Origin: Dehalococcoidales bacterium
Lineage (GTDB): Bacteria > Chloroflexota > Dehalococcoidia > Dehalococcoidales > Fen-1064
Direction: 5' to 3'
Assembly (NCBI GenBank): GCA_030667735.1
Contig: DAOUVG010000120.1
Location: 1-5,596 of the forward strand
DNA length: 5,596 nucleotides
The stretch's first letter is position 1. Every line of letters starts with the position of its first letter. Positions 4,995 to 5,596 of this stretch are shown here, one piece after another. Made by a program: the position numbers and the translations under genes. The notes beneath the pieces were generated by a model that worked only from the letters and a program-made list of their open reading frames with translations, was not told where the DNA came from and searched no databases.

Positions 4995-5596
4995 ATGAAA
5001 TTCACTAAAATGCATGGTGCCGGTAATGATTTCGTTCTGGTGGAAGCCGGCGATAGTAAGCGCGATTGGTCGGAACTGGCGGTGGCTATGTGCGACCGAC
5101 ATTTCGGTGTTGGTGCCGATGGCCTGCTCCTCCTGCTGCCATCAGATAGGGCGGACTTCCGTATGAGAATCTTCAATGCGGATGGGTCCGAGTCCAGTGC
5201 TTGCGGAAATGGTCTGAGATGCATGGTCAAGCACTTCATGGATAACCAGGTGGGAAAGAGCCGGACTGCCGAGATATCGGCAGAGACTATGGCCGGGGTT
5301 CGAATAGCGCGGATTCGACAGACGAACGGAGAGGTGGCTGAGATTCAGGTCGAAATGGGTAAGCCGGGAATCGGGCATGGAAATGCCCCGGTAGAACTGG
5401 ATAGGGGAGACAACGCTGTTCTTGACATAAAGACACGGATGAGTCACTCGATAACTGTATTAGGCAGGAGACTGGACCTGTTTCTGGTGTCAATGGGTAA
5501 TTCTCATGCTATCCTTTTCACTGAGGAACCGGTTTCGAAATTTCCATTATCTGAGATAGGGCCACAGGTAGAGTGCCACCCGGAGTTTCCTGGTAG
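4995..5596 (+). CDS. dapF: Diaminopimelate epimerase, N-terminal 200 residues (cut by window edge)
   Basis: This cytoplasmic, cofactor-independent epimerase converts LL- to meso-diaminopimelate, used for lysine and for peptidoglycan cross-links. The start MKFTKMHGAGNDFVLVE (1-17) is the DapF signature, with substrate-binding Asn11. FGVGADGLL (37-45) and FNADGSESSACGNGLRC (60-76) follow; Cys70 is the first of the two catalytic cysteines and Asn61 a substrate contact. MGNSHAILF (167-175) corresponds to the family MGNPH segment, with Ser for Pro. Usual length is about 270-285 residues, so the C-terminal quarter with the second catalytic cysteine lies beyond the right edge. The reading frame is intact to the edge. 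GAGG (4986-4989) five bases before the ATG is a modest ribosome binding site. The gene follows the AOR by 85 bases in the same direction but is probably an independent housekeeping gene. No clear promoter was found in the gap. Confidence 0.95.
   Translation, partial: MKFTKMHGAGNDFVLVEAGDSKRDWSELAVAMCDRHFGVGADGLLLLLPSDRADFRMRIFNADGSESSACGNGLRCMVKHFMDNQVGKSRTAEISAETMAGVRIARIRQTNGEVAEIQVEMGKPGIGHGNAPVELDRGDNAVLDIKTRMSHSITVLGRRLDLFLVSMGNSHAILFTEEPVSKFPLSEIGPQVECHPEFPG

Noticed and set aside
1..5596. CRISPR array, tRNA, rRNA, transposase or phage genes
   Set aside because: No regularly spaced repeats, no cloverleaf or rRNA-like stretches and no mobility proteins were found on either strand.

Overview
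The window reads as an ordinary bacterial chromosome segment of moderately high GC (judged by eye), probably from a strict anaerobe. It carries a tungsten-type aldehyde:ferredoxin oxidoreductase beside an iron-dependent alcohol dehydrogenase, an oxygen-sensitive chemistry typical of fermenters, syntrophs and subsurface lineages. The gene style, the short palindromic element near the left edge and the dapF sequence would fit a Dehalococcoidia-like Chloroflexota genome. That taxonomic guess is inference and is weakly held.

Layout. Positions 1-267 hold no gene. They contain two hairpins that look like rightward terminator or dispersed-repeat elements, plus a short palindrome; the hairpin at 175-208 is a good intrinsic terminator for a gene lying off the left edge. 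Positions 268-1545 (minus strand) encode a 12-helix Major Facilitator transporter of the oxalate/formate or monocarboxylate type. Positions 1546-1809 are a divergent control region. It has a plausible sigma-70-type promoter in each direction, a perfect 6-3-6 inverted repeat over the -35 position of the rightward promoter, and a hairpin at the start of the predicted leftward leader. Positions 1810-3069 encode an iron-dependent alcohol dehydrogenase. Positions 3083-4909 encode an AOR-family tungsten enzyme whose ribosome binding site overlaps the dehydrogenase stop codon. An 85-base gap with an imperfect hairpin then leads to dapF (4995 to the right edge), which is cut off by the window.

How the genes may work together. 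The alcohol dehydrogenase interconverts an alcohol and an aldehyde with NAD(P)H. The AOR interconverts the aldehyde and its carboxylic acid with reduced ferredoxin. The divergently transcribed transporter belongs to a group that often moves small carboxylates. Together they make a plausible module of carboxylate transport and acid/aldehyde/alcohol interconversion that links ferredoxin and nicotinamide pools. The substrate cannot be read from the sequence. DapF makes meso-diaminopimelate for lysine and cell wall and is probably a housekeeping neighbour with no functional link.

No clearly new kind of system is visible. The most useful leads are the three-gene redox/transport module, the operator-like palindrome in the divergent promoter region, the altered pterin motifs of the AOR, and the N-terminal extension of the dehydrogenase.
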